From: Piromyces finnis
Taxonomy: Eukaryota > Neocallimastigomycota > Neocallimastigomycetes > Neocallimastigales > Neocallimastigaceae
Direction of reading: 5' to 3'
Assembly: GCA_002104945.1 (NCBI GenBank)
Contig: MCFH01000040.1
Span: forward strand, 270,501-334,500
Length of the DNA stretch: 64,000 nucleotides
Shown: one piece after another, positions 19,432 through 29,337 of the stretch
How positions within the stretch are numbered: position 1 is the stretch's first letter
Layout: every line of letters begins with the position of its first letter
The notes under the pieces: model-generated
What the model was told of the DNA's origin: nothing
Seen by the model: the letters and a program-made list of their open reading frames with translations, nothing else
Databases searched by the model: none
Translations under genes and position numbers: made by a program

Positions 19432-21955
19432 CAATTATAAGTACATATTAACATTCATAGATGAATATAGCAGAAAAGCCTGGATTTACTTAATGAAAGA
19501 AAAATCAGAAGCTACCAATATTATTATAAATTTCTTTAAATATCTCGATAACCAATTTACAGATAAAGTAAAGTTTTTCAAGTCGGATAACGCCAAGGAA
19601 TATAATAATCAAAAAATTAAGAAAATCTGCAAAAAGATGGGTATTGAAAAGACTTTCTCCACACCATATAATCCAGAAATTAATGGTATAGCTGAAAGAT
19701 ACAATCAAACTTTAATCAACTCTGCTAAAACCCTTATTTATTGGTCAAAATTAAGTATAGACTTTTGGTCATATGCTGTTATTTACTCGAATTTTTTATA
19801 CAATATCACTCCTCATGCAAATATTTCAAATCTAATTCCAAATGAAATTTTTTATAATAAAAGGGTTAGTTTATCAAAAATAAAAGTTTTTGGATGCGAA
19901 ACATATTTCATGAATACAAATATCAATATATCTAAATTTGAACCAAATACAAAGAAAGGAATTTTTCTGGGATTTGATCTAAAATCTAACAGTTATATTA
20001 TCATGGAAACTGAAAATCAAAAAATCCGTTTAGTAAGAGATGCCATATTCAGAGAAGATACACCAGCAAATTACAAATTTATATACAATAAAAATAATTA
20101 TAAACATGATGAAAACACACTTATCAATCAACAAAATGTATTAGATCACAATATCTCTTTTGACACTAATGGAAATATAGCATATAAGTATGTAACAAAG
20201 GATAAATCAAATGAAATTTTAAACAATAACCCATCAAATAATCTTAGTTTAGAGAAACAAACTATATCATTAAATAATTTCGATAACAAGCCACAATATT
20301 CACAATGTAATACTAGTACATCACAACACTCAACAAATAACATATTATCAAAACAAAATCCATCACATATCAACTCTGAAAGATCCATTTCCGATTATGA
20401 TCTAAATGACTATATTACAATTTTACCCACTAACGATTATGATACAACAATAAATTACAACAATGAAGAAGAAATTCATCAATTATATAGTGAAGACACA
20501 AATAAACATATAAATAAATCTTACAATGATATGGAGATAATAGACCTTAATAAACGACAAAATTTGAAACATAATATATCTTCACTAATTGAAAAATCAC
20601 CAAAAAGAATAGAAACTGAACAACATGACAAAAATAATAATCATGATTTTAAGCATAACGCATCTTCTTTATATAATCCACCTAAAAGAATAGAATTAGA
20701 AAATAATAATTACATGCCACAACAAATTATCAATGATAAGCCACAAATGTATGACAATAAACAAATTAATTCAATTAATTCTATAGAGTGCAATAACCCA
20801 TTAACATATGAACAAGCTGTTAGTAACTCTGATAAAGAAAAATGGGTGAAGGCAATAAAAGAGGAATTAGATAACCTATACAACAATAAGATTATGACTG
20901 TTGTTAAGTCAGTTCCGAACAATAAATCAATTATTTCTACCAAATGGGTATTTACTAAAAAGATAAACGAAAACAATGAAGTTATTAAATATAAAGCACG
21001 ATTAGTAGCTCGAGGATTTTCTCAAAAATATGGAACTGATTTTGATCTTACATATTCACCAACATTGAATTCTGACAGCCTAAAATTAATTATCTCTCTA
21101 GCCGCTAAATTTGGATGGAACATACAACAATTGGACATAAAGTCAGCATATTTAAATGCAAAATTAGATAAGAAATTATATACTACCATACCTAAGGGAG
21201 ATTCAAATTATGGGAAAGGATATTGGTGTTTAAATAAGGCTTTATACGGTCTTCGTCAATCTGGTAGACAATGGTATAAGACAATTACAGATTTTATAAT
21301 CAACAACGGATTTTATCAATTAAATTCTGAACAATGCATATTTACAAAATCAAATAATAAAAATATCATGTGTATCATAGGAATATATGTTGATGATATG
21401 ATAATCACAGGATTCGATAATTATATAAAATTTATAATAAATAGAATTACATCAAGATTTAAAATTTCTAATTGTGAACCAGCTAAATACATTTTAGGAA
21501 TTACAATAGAAAGAGAGAATAATTCATATTTTATCCATCAAAGAAATTTTATAGAAAATCTATTAAAGAATTTTAATATTAACAATATAAGTAAAACTTA
21601 TACTCCATGCACGGGTGATAATTATATAAGCGAAAACAAAACTTTATTTGATACAACAATTTATAAAAGCGTATTAGGTTCATTAATATATCTCGCCAAA
21701 TGCACACGTCCTGATATATCATTTTCTGTACATAAGGCAGCTAGACATAGTGAAAAACCAAATGTTAGTGACTGGAAAAAGGTTATAAATATATTAAAAT
21801 ATTTAAATACTACCAAACATTTTAAATTAATGTATAATGGAAAGGGTAAAATTCACGCGTATTCAGACTCTGATTTTGCTGGAGATAATGAAGATCGTAA
21901 ATCAACTTCAGGACATATAATACTTATGGGAAATTCTCCTATGCTGGTATTCTAA
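19406..21955 (+). CDS. Copia integrase core, RT and RNase H N-terminus
   Basis: Fourth frame. Integrase DDE core (TFIDEYSRKAW; KSDNAKEY; NGIAERYNQT), an Asn-rich linker, then reverse transcriptase (KWVFTKK, LVARGFSQ, QLDIKSAYLNA, YGLRQSGRQW, YVDDMIITG near 21388) and the start of RNase H (YSDSDFAGD near 21861). The frame ends after SPMLVF. The second copia family reads PICWQSKKQ at that place, so two bases are missing here (or one is extra), shifting the frame by +1. The RT and integrase residues look intact. Confidence 0.88.
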   Translation: MGLLNQSHDNYKYILTFIDEYSRKAWIYLMKEKSEATNIIINFFKYLDNQFTDKVKFFKSDNAKEYNNQKIKKICKKMGIEKTFSTPYNPEINGIAERYNQTLINSAKTLIYWSKLSIDFWSYAVIYSNFLYNITPHANISNLIPNEIFYNKRVSLSKIKVFGCETYFMNTNINISKFEPNTKKGIFLGFDLKSNSYIIMETENQKIRLVRDAIFREDTPANYKFIYNKNNYKHDENTLINQQNVLDHNISFDTNGNIAYKYVTKDKSNEILNNNPSNNLSLEKQTISLNNFDNKPQYSQCNTSTSQHSTNNILSKQNPSHINSERSISDYDLNDYITILPTNDYDTTINYNNEEEIHQLYSEDTNKHINKSYNDMEIIDLNKRQNLKHNISSLIEKSPKRIETEQHDKNNNHDFKHNASSLYNPPKRIELENNNYMPQQIINDKPQMYDNKQINSINSIECNNPLTYEQAVSNSDKEKWVKAIKEELDNLYNNKIMTVVKSVPNNKSIISTKWVFTKKINENNEVIKYKARLVARGFSQKYGTDFDLTYSPTLNSDSLKLIISLAAKFGWNIQQLDIKSAYLNAKLDKKLYTTIPKGDSNYGKGYWCLNKALYGLRQSGRQWYKTITDFIINNGFYQLNSEQCIFTKSNNKNIMCIIGIYVDDMIITGFDNYIKFIINRITSRFKISNCEPAKYILGITIERENNSYFIHQRNFIENLLKNFNINNISKTYTPCTGDNYISENKTLFDTTIYKSVLGSLIYLAKCTRPDISFSVHKAARHSEKPNVSDWKKVINILKYLNTTKHFKLMYNGKGKIHAYSDSDFAGDNEDRKSTSGHIILMGNSPMLVF

Positions 21956-22313
21956 AAAACAAACAATTGTTGCAACTTCGACTACTGAAGCTGAATATAT
22001 TAGTACCTCAGAATGTGCTAAAAAGGTACTATGGATAAGAAATATTCTAATTGAATTATTCAATAAAAAATATCCCATCACTATTTTCACGGATAATATG
22101 ACCTCAAAAATTAGTATAGAAAATGGGGAAATTAATACCAAATTAAAACGCATATCAATCAAATATTATTTTAATAAGGACAATATAAGTAAGAACAAAA
22201 TAAAAATGGAATATAAAAATACTAATGAAATGTTAGCAGACGTTCTAACAAAAAATATTAATGCTTCAAAAATGAAATCATTTACTGTAAAGACATCAAA
22301 CGCCTCTGTTTGA
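21953..22313 (+). pseudogene. Copia RNase H C-terminus, cut by chromovirus LTR
   Basis: Fifth frame: SKKQTIVATSTTEAEYIS through the final copia RNase H helices (ADVLTKNINASKMKSF). Native copia sequence ends at 22285, where the chromovirus LTR begins; the last codons up to 22313 come from the LTR. The original end of the ORF resumes after the insert at 28617. Confidence 0.85.
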
Positions 22314-22890
22314 TATCTTTAATGTAACTTAAGCCACAAGTATTATTGTTTAAGTTACACAAATTATATTCAGAAAAAGAAAATGAGACATAATTTATTT
22401 ATTAATAATTAAAGTTTAAAACAAAATAAATTATTAATTTATTTTTAATGTTTAACAAGTAAATTAATATTCTCAATTTAAATCCCTAGTTTTAGTATTG
22501 TTTTTTTTATAGAAATAGATAAATAATAAATGATTAATATATCAATAATACATGGGCACATATTCAAATTAAATAGTACTTAATTTGAATTGCCAATTGT
22601 ATTTTACTAAAAATAGTTATAGTTTAAATATTTATTAATAATTAAGATTTTAGTGTAGATTTTAAATAATAATATATAAGAAATAAATAGTTATAATATA
22701 ATATAAATGTATTTAGGAAAAATATAAATAGAAGATATTTTTCATCATTTTATCGATGTAATTGTTATTAATAAAATTTCTATTATAATAAAAGATATTT
22801 TTAATAAAACAATTTTTTATTTTATTTTAAATTTTGTGTTATTGTAATAGAATAGATATCCTAATCTATTCTTTCTGTGTCAGCATTACA
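22286..22890 (+). repeat. Chromovirus 5' LTR
   Basis: 605 bp. It opens with a hairpin: 16-bp arms (TGTAAAGACATCAAAC versus GTTTGATATCTTTA..) around GCCTCT. With transcription inferred to start at 22758, U3 is 22286-22757 and R plus U5 is 22758-22890. Ends GTGTCAGCATTACA. Confidence 0.93.
22723..22731 (+). promoter_or_regulatory. TATA box in chromovirus LTR
   Basis: TATAAATAG lies 35 nt upstream of GTAATTGTTAT (22758-22768), the inferred 5' end of the transcript. The 3' LTR has the same box at 28449-28457. The spacing suits a fungal Pol II promoter; the start site is inferred from the primer-site complementarity. Confidence 0.6.
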
Positions 22891-22901
22891 ATAACAATTA
22901 C
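22891..22901 (+). promoter_or_regulatory. Self-priming primer binding site
   Basis: ATAACAATTAC begins at the first base after the LTR and is exactly complementary, over 11 nt (12 counting the last LTR base), to GTAATTGTTAT at 22758-22768 in the LTR. No tRNA 3'-end complement (TGG...) is present here. This is the arrangement of the Tf1/sushi group, where the first 11 nt of the mRNA fold back and prime reverse transcription. Confidence 0.65.
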
Positions 22902-22939
22902 CTAACTACTTCAAGAGTACGTTAGGATATCTACCGCCC

Positions 22940-23121
22940 GAAGAAACTTTGTTGCTACCTTGGTTCAAGAGATTATTGAAGAAATTTTGTTGCTACCTTG
23001 GTTCAAGAGAGTATTGAAGAAACTTTGTTGCTACCTTGGTTCAAGAGATTATTGAAGAAATTTTGTTGCTACCTTGGTTCAAGAGATTATTGAAGAAATT
23101 TTGTTGCTACCCTAGCAGAAG

Positions 23122-23128
<7 letters not shown>
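22940..23128 (+). repeat. 38-bp tandem repeat in chromovirus leader
   Basis: About four copies plus a partial fifth of a 38-bp unit containing TTGTTGCTACCTTGGTTCAA and GAAGAAA, with small substitutions. It lies in the 5' leader between primer site and gag. The inverted copy of the element has a different tandem repeat in the same place. Confidence 0.85.
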
Positions 23129-23170
<42 letters not shown>

Positions 23171-23280
23171 ACTCTGATTAATATTATTATTATATAATAC
23201 AAAACTTGTTCGACACTGTATAACAGATCGAGTTTGAATAACTTTTGTATTAACTAACATCGTTTTTGTAGAAATAGTTT

Positions 23281-23329
<49 letters not shown>

Positions 23330-23427
23330 ACTTACTTGAAACAGTAGTAAGAAAACATTTTTTATATTTTGTTTTATATTTAACGTTGGAGGACTTAATT
23401 AGTGAGTTTGAAAATTTAAATTTAGAG
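23129..23427 (+). other. Chromovirus leader with two long A tracts
   Basis: A homopolymers at about 23127-23168 and 23289-23327 flank a 120-bp piece that includes a degenerate copy of gag-proximal sequence (ACAGATCGAGTTTGAATAAC resembles 23573 onward). The tracts may be expanded or mis-sized in sequencing. No gene. Confidence 0.55.
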
Positions 23428-26400
23428 ATGGGTGATAGGACTGTGGGTGTTTCTGGGAATTCGGGGAACATTATTAATGCTCCACCGATATTTTCTGGTA
23501 AACAAAGAGAATTGGATGGATTTTTAACCAGAGTTGAGTTGGTATTTCGTACTCGACCGACACTGTATAATACAGATCGAGTCAAGGTCGACTTCGTTAT
23601 ATCATACTTCTCTGGTAAACCTTTGGAATGGGCTTCAGTGTTGATGAAGAATAATAGTGGGGTTTTAAACCATTATGATGAATTTGTAGATAGGTTGAAG
23701 GCTAATTTTGGCAGTTATAGATACGATACCGTTGTAGCTAACGGTAAATTAGATAATCTTCGCCAAAGGAAACTTGGTCAGGTATTAGATTACATTACCG
23801 AGTTTCAACGTATTAGCCAAAATTCAAGCTTTAATGACAGCGCAAAAATCTACATGTTTCTGAAAGGTTTATTACCACCACTTAGGGAGAAGTTGGCTTT
23901 CATTGAATCAAACCCAACTTCAATTGAACAATTGATTTCTTCAACTATTTTAGTTGAAGATATGATGAAAAGGAATTCTCTAAGTGAATTTTATTTTAAT
24001 GGTAGAAGGGCTAACGATCCTATGGATGTGGATGTATTTAGAATTAGTAGAGAAAATAAACGCAAAAGGTATGTGAATATCCAAGGATCAAGTAAAAATT
24101 ACAATGAAAACATAGACAACTTTGAAGAAGAAAAGAAAAAGGGGTTATGTTTTCTTTGTAAACAACCAGGACATTTAAAATTTAATTGTCCTAATAGAGT
24201 AAAGCCCAGAAAAGTGTTAAGAATTGTGAAAGAAAGGACTCCAAAAATTGTTAATCCAAAAATTTACAAAGTTGGAGTCAAGGGAGTGAAAAGTGATTTA
24301 AACCTTGTGGACTTTTACTTGAGTACCAATGAAGTTTCGGAAGTTAAAATTAAGGTTTTAATTGATTCCGGTTCTGAATTAAATTTCATTAATCCAAGTC
24401 TTGCTGAAGAACTTGGTATTAATTTGGAAAAAGTGGAACCATTCCGTGTTTCAGGTGTTAGTGATGGAGTTGTTAGTGTTTGGGAAAGGACTGAGAAGTG
24501 CATGCTCCGTTGCAAAAATCACTTCGAAGTAATTCAACTTTATGGATTACAAGTCCCCGGTGTTGATGTTATTCTTGGTTTGCCGTGGATAAAGAAGCAT
24601 AATCCAAATGCTTTCTATGACTCTAAGAAAATCGCTTTTAGTTCTGGTTATTGTGCCAGACACTGTAACAAAGGTAAAAGAAAAAGAAAATCAAGAAAGA
24701 AGTCCAAGAATGATCAATTAGATCATGATGTTCTCGACCGAAGCTTAACCAAAAAACCGAAAGTAGATCCCTCCGTCCCAAACCATGAAGAAAAAGAATA
24801 TGTTAAAGGCCGCCTTGTTAGAACCATTAATGATGAAGATGACAGCGATGATGAATATATTAGTTTTAATAAAAAAGTTAAATGTATTGTAACGAAAATT
24901 AATGAAACATGTAATAATGATAATGAATCATGTAGTAATAATAATAATGAAAAGAATATTAATAAAGATAAATTGGTCGCCGTACCAACCCAATATTTAG
25001 AATTTAGTGAAGTGTTTAACGAAAAAAATTGTGAAGTGTTACCTCCTCATAGACCTTATGATTGTGAAATCAAACTTAAGGATGATTCAACTTTATTTTA
25101 TGGACCCTTGTATCCATTAACTGAAGTTGAAAGAGAGGAACTTAAAAAGTATATAGATGAAAATTTAAATAAAGGTTTTATTAGGAAATCATCGTCTCCT
25201 GCTGGTGCCCCAATTTTGTTTGTTAAAAAGAAGGACGGTTCCTTAAGACTTTGTATTGATTATAGAAGGTTGAATAATATTACAATTCGTAATTCATATC
25301 CTTTACCTTTAATAAGTGACCTTTTGGATAGGGTGAAAAATGCTAAGATTTTTACCAAATTAGACCTTAAATCCGCTTATAATCTTGTTCGTATTAAAGA
25401 AGGTGACGAATACAAAACGGCTTTTCGTACTAGGTATGGTCATTTTGAATATCTGGTTATGCCTTTTGGATTAAAGAATGCACCTGCAACTTTTCAACAC
25501 TTCATTAACGATGTCCTTAGTGACTATTTAGACGATTTTGTTATCTCATATATTGATGATATTCTTATTTATTCTAATAATATCGAAGAACATCATGAGC
25601 ATGTTAAAAAGGTACTTAAGAAACTACTTGAAAATAATCTTTATGTTAAATTAGAAAAATGTGAGTTTGATGTTGAGAAAACCACTTTTCTTGGTTATGT
25701 CATTTCTAAGGATGGATTGCAAATGGATGAGAATAAAGTTAAAGCAATTCTTGATTGGCCGGTTCCCAAGAATGTTAAAGAGGTTCAGTCTTTTATTGGT
25801 TTATGCAACTATTACAGAATTTTTATTAAAGACTTTGCTAAAATTGCAAACCCTCTTCACAAACTCACTAGAAAGAATGTTGCTTTTAACTGGGTGAAAG
25901 AAGATCAGGACGCTTTTATTTTATTAAAATCTCTGTTCACGTCAGCTCCTATTCTGAAACATGCGGATAGTAATAAACAATTTATTGTAGAAACTGATGC
26001 TAGTAATTATGCTGTCGGTGCTATTCTCTCTCAAGAATTTGATGGCAAATTACATCCTATTGCATTTCTTTCTAAAAGTTTGACGAGTTGTCAAAGAAAC
26101 TATCCTATATATGACAAGGAACTTTTAGCTATTGTAGTTGCTCTTGAAGAATGGCGTCATTATTTAGAAGGTGCACGCCATCCGTTCATAATTTATACTG
26201 ATCACAAGAATTTAACATTTCCTAGAAAACCTGAAATGTTATCTCAGAGACAAATTAGATGGAATTTGTTCTTATCCAGATTTGATTTTAAACTCATTTA
26301 TAGAGCTGGAAAGAAATCCGGTAAGCCTGATATCCTGTCTCGTAGAAGTGACCATGTAGAGAATAATATTAATTCTGATGTTTCTTGTCTTACTATTTCG

Positions 26401-27975
26401 TTTCATCATAGCGATAACAAACCGTTAATCGATTCTATTTTATTAGAACTTAAAAATGACGATTTGTATAATTCTATTGTCCAATTTAAAATGAATGGTT
26501 CTGCATGTAATGCACCTATTAAAAATATTGATAAAGTTATTATTGATAACGAAGGATTTTTGTTATATAATAATCTTATTTATGTTCCTAAATCTCTTAG
26601 GACAAGAGTTTTGGAACTTCATCATGATTCTGTTGCTGCTGGTCATTTCGGTATTAAGAAAACCACTGAACTGATTTCCAGAAACTTTTGGTGGCCAAGG
26701 TTTCATTCAGACGTTAAATCTTTTATCAAATCTTGCGTGACTTGTTGCAAATCCAAAGTCCCCAGACATAAGCCTTATGGATTGTTATCCCCTTTGGACA
26801 CTCCCAGTAGGCCCTGGTCTGATATTTCTATTGATTTTATTGTTGATCTTCCTAAGTCCAGAGATATGACAACTCTCATGGTTGTTGTCGATAGATTTAC
26901 TAAATTTGCTCACGCCATTCCTTTACGTTGTCTTCCTACTGCTTCAATTGCTGCTGATGCTTTTATTGCCAATGTCTTCCGTTTGCATGGTCTTCCTAAT
27001 TCCATTATTTCTGATAGAGGCTCGCAATTTACTTCTGATTTCTGGTCAAGACTTTGTGACCTTCTTAATATCAATCATTCATTGTCAACTGCTAACCATC
27101 CGCAGACAGATGGTCAAACGGAGAGGGTGAACGGCATATTAGAACAATATTTCCGTTGTTTTATCAATAAAAAGCAGAATAACTGGGTTGATCTTATCCC
27201 GTTTGCTGAATTTGCTTATAATAATACTTTACAGCAATCTATAAATCAATCCCCATTCTTTGCTAATTATGGTTTTCATCCAAAGTTCAGCTTGGAAATC
27301 CCGGCTAATGATAGACCTAGTAGAGCTGAACAAAGAGTAATTGATATGAGTGAAAACTTTAAATTATTAAAAGGAAACTTAGAAAAAGCAAAAGAAACAT
27401 ATAAGAAATATGCCGATATGAAAAGAATGAGTCCCCCGGAATTTGAAGTGGGAAAGAAGGTATGGTTATTGAAAGATTCTCCGAGAACTAACTTGAAGAA
27501 GAAATTAGCACCTCAAATGCTTGGTCCATTTGAAATAATTGAAAAAGTTAGTTCTCTCGCTTTTAAATTGAAACTCCCAAAGACAATGAGATGTCATCCA
27601 GTCTTTCATGTCTCATTGTTAGAACCATACTTTGAAAACGAGTTTATAGATAGGTCTAATAGTAGGAAAAGAAATATTCATCTTAGCACAGATTTAATTG
27701 AAAAAATTCCAGAAAAAATTGAGAAGATGAAATCTGTTAATGGTGAGACATTTTATAAGTTATCGTGGAAAGGATTTGACAAATCCACTTGGGTTTCTGA
27801 AGATCAGATCCCGGACAAACAATTAATACAAGAGTTCGAAAGAAACTCTAAAAAGTCAAAACATAAGTTGAATGACTCCTCCATGAGAATAAGAAAGAAT
27901 AAAGGTGGTAATCTAATCAAGCACAGATACCAACCATTTGTAATTGAAATTCCTTCGAGAAAAGATTCCTTATAA
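23428..27975 (+). CDS. Ty3/gypsy chromovirus Gag-Pol polyprotein (right copy)
   Basis: A continuous 1515-residue polyprotein that drives the element's particle assembly, reverse transcription and integration. Gag (FSGKQRELDGFL), CCHC knuckle (codon 24148), aspartic protease DSGS (24364), RT YIDD (25549), RNase H ETDAS (25990), integrase HHCC finger (from 26620) and DDE core (first Asp 26833), then SCHP-like MRCHPVFHVSLL and a chromodomain-like tail (FYKLSWKGF, 27751). ATG 23428 is preferred; the frame is open upstream through poly-Lys-coding A tracts but has no ATG there. Chromodomain tails of this group direct integration to heterochromatin in characterised elements; whether this degenerate one binds chromatin is unknown. 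No lesion seen. Confidence 0.93.
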   Translation: MGDRTVGVSGNSGNIINAPPIFSGKQRELDGFLTRVELVFRTRPTLYNTDRVKVDFVISYFSGKPLEWASVLMKNNSGVLNHYDEFVDRLKANFGSYRYDTVVANGKLDNLRQRKLGQVLDYITEFQRISQNSSFNDSAKIYMFLKGLLPPLREKLAFIESNPTSIEQLISSTILVEDMMKRNSLSEFYFNGRRANDPMDVDVFRISRENKRKRYVNIQGSSKNYNENIDNFEEEKKKGLCFLCKQPGHLKFNCPNRVKPRKVLRIVKERTPKIVNPKIYKVGVKGVKSDLNLVDFYLSTNEVSEVKIKVLIDSGSELNFINPSLAEELGINLEKVEPFRVSGVSDGVVSVWERTEKCMLRCKNHFEVIQLYGLQVPGVDVILGLPWIKKHNPNAFYDSKKIAFSSGYCARHCNKGKRKRKSRKKSKNDQLDHDVLDRSLTKKPKVDPSVPNHEEKEYVKGRLVRTINDEDDSDDEYISFNKKVKCIVTKINETCNNDNESCSNNNNEKNINKDKLVAVPTQYLEFSEVFNEKNCEVLPPHRPYDCEIKLKDDSTLFYGPLYPLTEVEREELKKYIDENLNKGFIRKSSSPAGAPILFVKKKDGSLRLCIDYRRLNNITIRNSYPLPLISDLLDRVKNAKIFTKLDLKSAYNLVRIKEGDEYKTAFRTRYGHFEYLVMPFGLKNAPATFQHFINDVLSDYLDDFVISYIDDILIYSNNIEEHHEHVKKVLKKLLENNLYVKLEKCEFDVEKTTFLGYVISKDGLQMDENKVKAILDWPVPKNVKEVQSFIGLCNYYRIFIKDFAKIANPLHKLTRKNVAFNWVKEDQDAFILLKSLFTSAPILKHADSNKQFIVETDASNYAVGAILSQEFDGKLHPIAFLSKSLTSCQRNYPIYDKELLAIVVALEEWRHYLEGARHPFIIYTDHKNLTFPRKPEMLSQRQIRWNLFLSRFDFKLIYRAGKKSGKPDILSRRSDHVENNINSDVSCLTISFHHSDNKPLIDSILLELKNDDLYNSIVQFKMNGSACNAPIKNIDKVIIDNEGFLLYNNLIYVPKSLRTRVLELHHDSVAAGHFGIKKTTELISRNFWWPRFHSDVKSFIKSCVTCCKSKVPRHKPYGLLSPLDTPSRPWSDISIDFIVDLPKSRDMTTLMVVVDRFTKFAHAIPLRCLPTASIAADAFIANVFRLHGLPNSIISDRGSQFTSDFWSRLCDLLNINHSLSTANHPQTDGQTERVNGILEQYFRCFINKKQNNWVDLIPFAEFAYNNTLQQSINQSPFFANYGFHPKFSLEIPANDRPSRAEQRVIDMSENFKLLKGNLEKAKETYKKYADMKRMSPPEFEVGKKVWLLKDSPRTNLKKKLAPQMLGPFEIIEKVSSLAFKLKLPKTMRCHPVFHVSLLEPYFENEFIDRSNSRKRNIHLSTDLIEKIPEKIEKMKSVNGETFYKLSWKGFDKSTWVSEDQIPDKQLIQEFERNSKKSKHKLNDSSMRIRKNKGGNLIKHRYQPFVIEIPSRKDSL

Positions 27976-28011
27976 ATTAATCTCGCAGGAGCTCGACTTA
28001 GAGAGAGAGAT

Positions 28012-28616
28012 TGTAAAGACATCAAACGCCTCTGTTTGATATCTTTAATGTAACTTAAGCCACAAGTATTATTGTTTAAGTTACACAAATTATATTCAGA
28101 AAAAGAAAATGAGACATAATTTATTTATTAATAATTAAAGTTTAAAACAAAATAAATTATTAATTTATTTTTAATGTTTAACAAGTAAATTAATATTCTC
28201 AATTTAAATCCCTAGTTTTAGTATTGTTTTTTTTATAGAAATAGATAAATAATAAATGATTAATATATCAATAATACATGGGCACATATTCAAATTAAAT
28301 AGTACTTAATTTGAATTGCCAATTGTATTTTACTAAAAATAGTTATAGTTTAAATATTTATTAATAATTAAGATTTTAGTGTAGATTTTAAATAATAATA
28401 TATAAGAAATAAATAGTTATAATATAATATAAATGTATTTAGGAAAAATATAAATAGAAGATATTTTTCATCATTTTATCGATGTAATTGTTATTAATAA
28501 AATTTCTATTATAATAAAAGATATTTTTAATAAAACAATTTTTTATTTTATTTTAAATTTTGTGTTATTGTAATAGAATAGATATCCTAATCTATTCTTT
28601 CTGTGTCAGCATTACA
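28012..28616 (+). repeat. Chromovirus 3' LTR
   Basis: 605 bp, identical by eye to 22286-22890. Preceded by the polypurine tract TTAGAGAGAGAGAT and followed by the TTTAC duplication at 28617-28621. Confidence 0.93.
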
Positions 28617-28621
28617 TTTAC

Positions 28622-28714
28622 TGACAAATTATTTTACAAAAATAGTATACATTAAATTAGTTAAATTTATCTAGTAAAAATTTTAATCATAAATAATTTA
28701 AGTTTAGAGGGGAA
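28622..28714 (+). other. Resumed copia 3' end with polypurine tract
   Basis: Copia sequence displaced by the chromovirus insertion. It contains the last few codons of the copia frame, a short untranslated stretch and the polypurine tract TTAGAGGGGAA directly before the 3' LTR. Confidence 0.75.
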
Positions 28715-28945
28715 TGTTATAATATCATAACTTAATAAACTTTAATTATTAATGATTATTAATAATTAGTAATAATTAGTAATTCACATGTTCTAAGAAT
28801 ATTCATGTACATTATTATTAGTAATAGATTAAGCCACATATTATAGTATAAATTTATTGAATTTTGTATTAATTAATTACTTGTAATTACCTATTTAAAT
28901 TTATTATAAATAAACTTTATTAACAAAATCAACCCTAAATTAACA
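28715..28945 (+). repeat. Copia 3' LTR
   Basis: 231 bp, identical by eye to the 5' LTR at 17166-17396, followed by the ATTAT duplication (28946-28950). Confidence 0.92.
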
Positions 28946-28950
28946 ATTAT

Positions 28951-29337
28951 ATTTTTATATTAAATCATGTTAAAATGATATTATTACTTCTTTTTCATTT
29001 TTTATTTTTTGTTTTAATTCCTATTACAATATTAAAAACATTCTCCTTAATATTCTTTTTATGATATTTTTTATTGTTAAATGTATTTACTTTAAATATA
29101 ATTGGTTTTATTTATAATTTATAACAAATTTATTTTGATAATATTCATCTAATGCTTATTAATAATTATTAAAATATAAATAGACCAACCTTTTTACTAT
29201 TCATAATTTAAAAACTTTATACTAAATTTAATAATAAAAAAAATATAAATAATATCAAATATTATAAATAATTAAAAAGTCTTAAAAAAACTCTATTTTT
29301 TTTTAAATTTAGTATAAAAAAAGTTATATATTTAATA
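28951..29337. other. AT-rich spacer upstream of secreted repeat protein
   Basis: Presumably the promoter and 5' untranslated region of the gene at 29338. AT-rich with no clear boxes beyond ubiquitous TATA-like runs. Confidence 0.45.

Larger units (their letters stand above)
22286..28616 (+). mobile_element. Ty3/gypsy chromovirus, complete, nested in copia
   Basis: 6331 bp with two 605-bp LTRs (22286-22890 and 28012-28616), TG...CA ends and a 5-bp target duplication TTTAC (22281-22285 and 28617-28621). It has a primer site next to the 5' LTR, one 1515-residue ORF and a purine tract (AGAGAGAGAGAT) before the 3' LTR. The LTRs look identical, so insertion is recent, and later than the copia insertion it interrupts. 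Confidence 0.95.
17166..28945 (+). mobile_element. Ty1/copia element interrupted by a chromovirus
   Basis: Two identical-looking 231-bp LTRs (17166-17396 and 28715-28945) are flanked by the 5-bp duplication ATTAT (17161-17165 and 28946-28950). Between them lie Gag, protease, integrase, RT and RNase H in the copia order. The element is split by the chromovirus at 22286-28616, and copia sequence resumes at 28617. Its own length without the insert is about 5.4 kb. Identical LTRs indicate a recent insertion, yet the coding region is broken into five frames. Confidence 0.93.

Noticed and set aside
22958-23128. CRISPR-like array in the chromovirus leader
   Set aside because: The 38-bp units are directly adjacent with no spacers, in a eukaryotic retroelement leader.
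23386-23427. Upstream start of the chromovirus ORF at TTG 23386 (and 6755 in the other copy)
   Set aside because: There is no ATG there; the first ATG in frame (23428 and 6713) puts the Gag motif at the distance seen in the gag fragment at 1-145.
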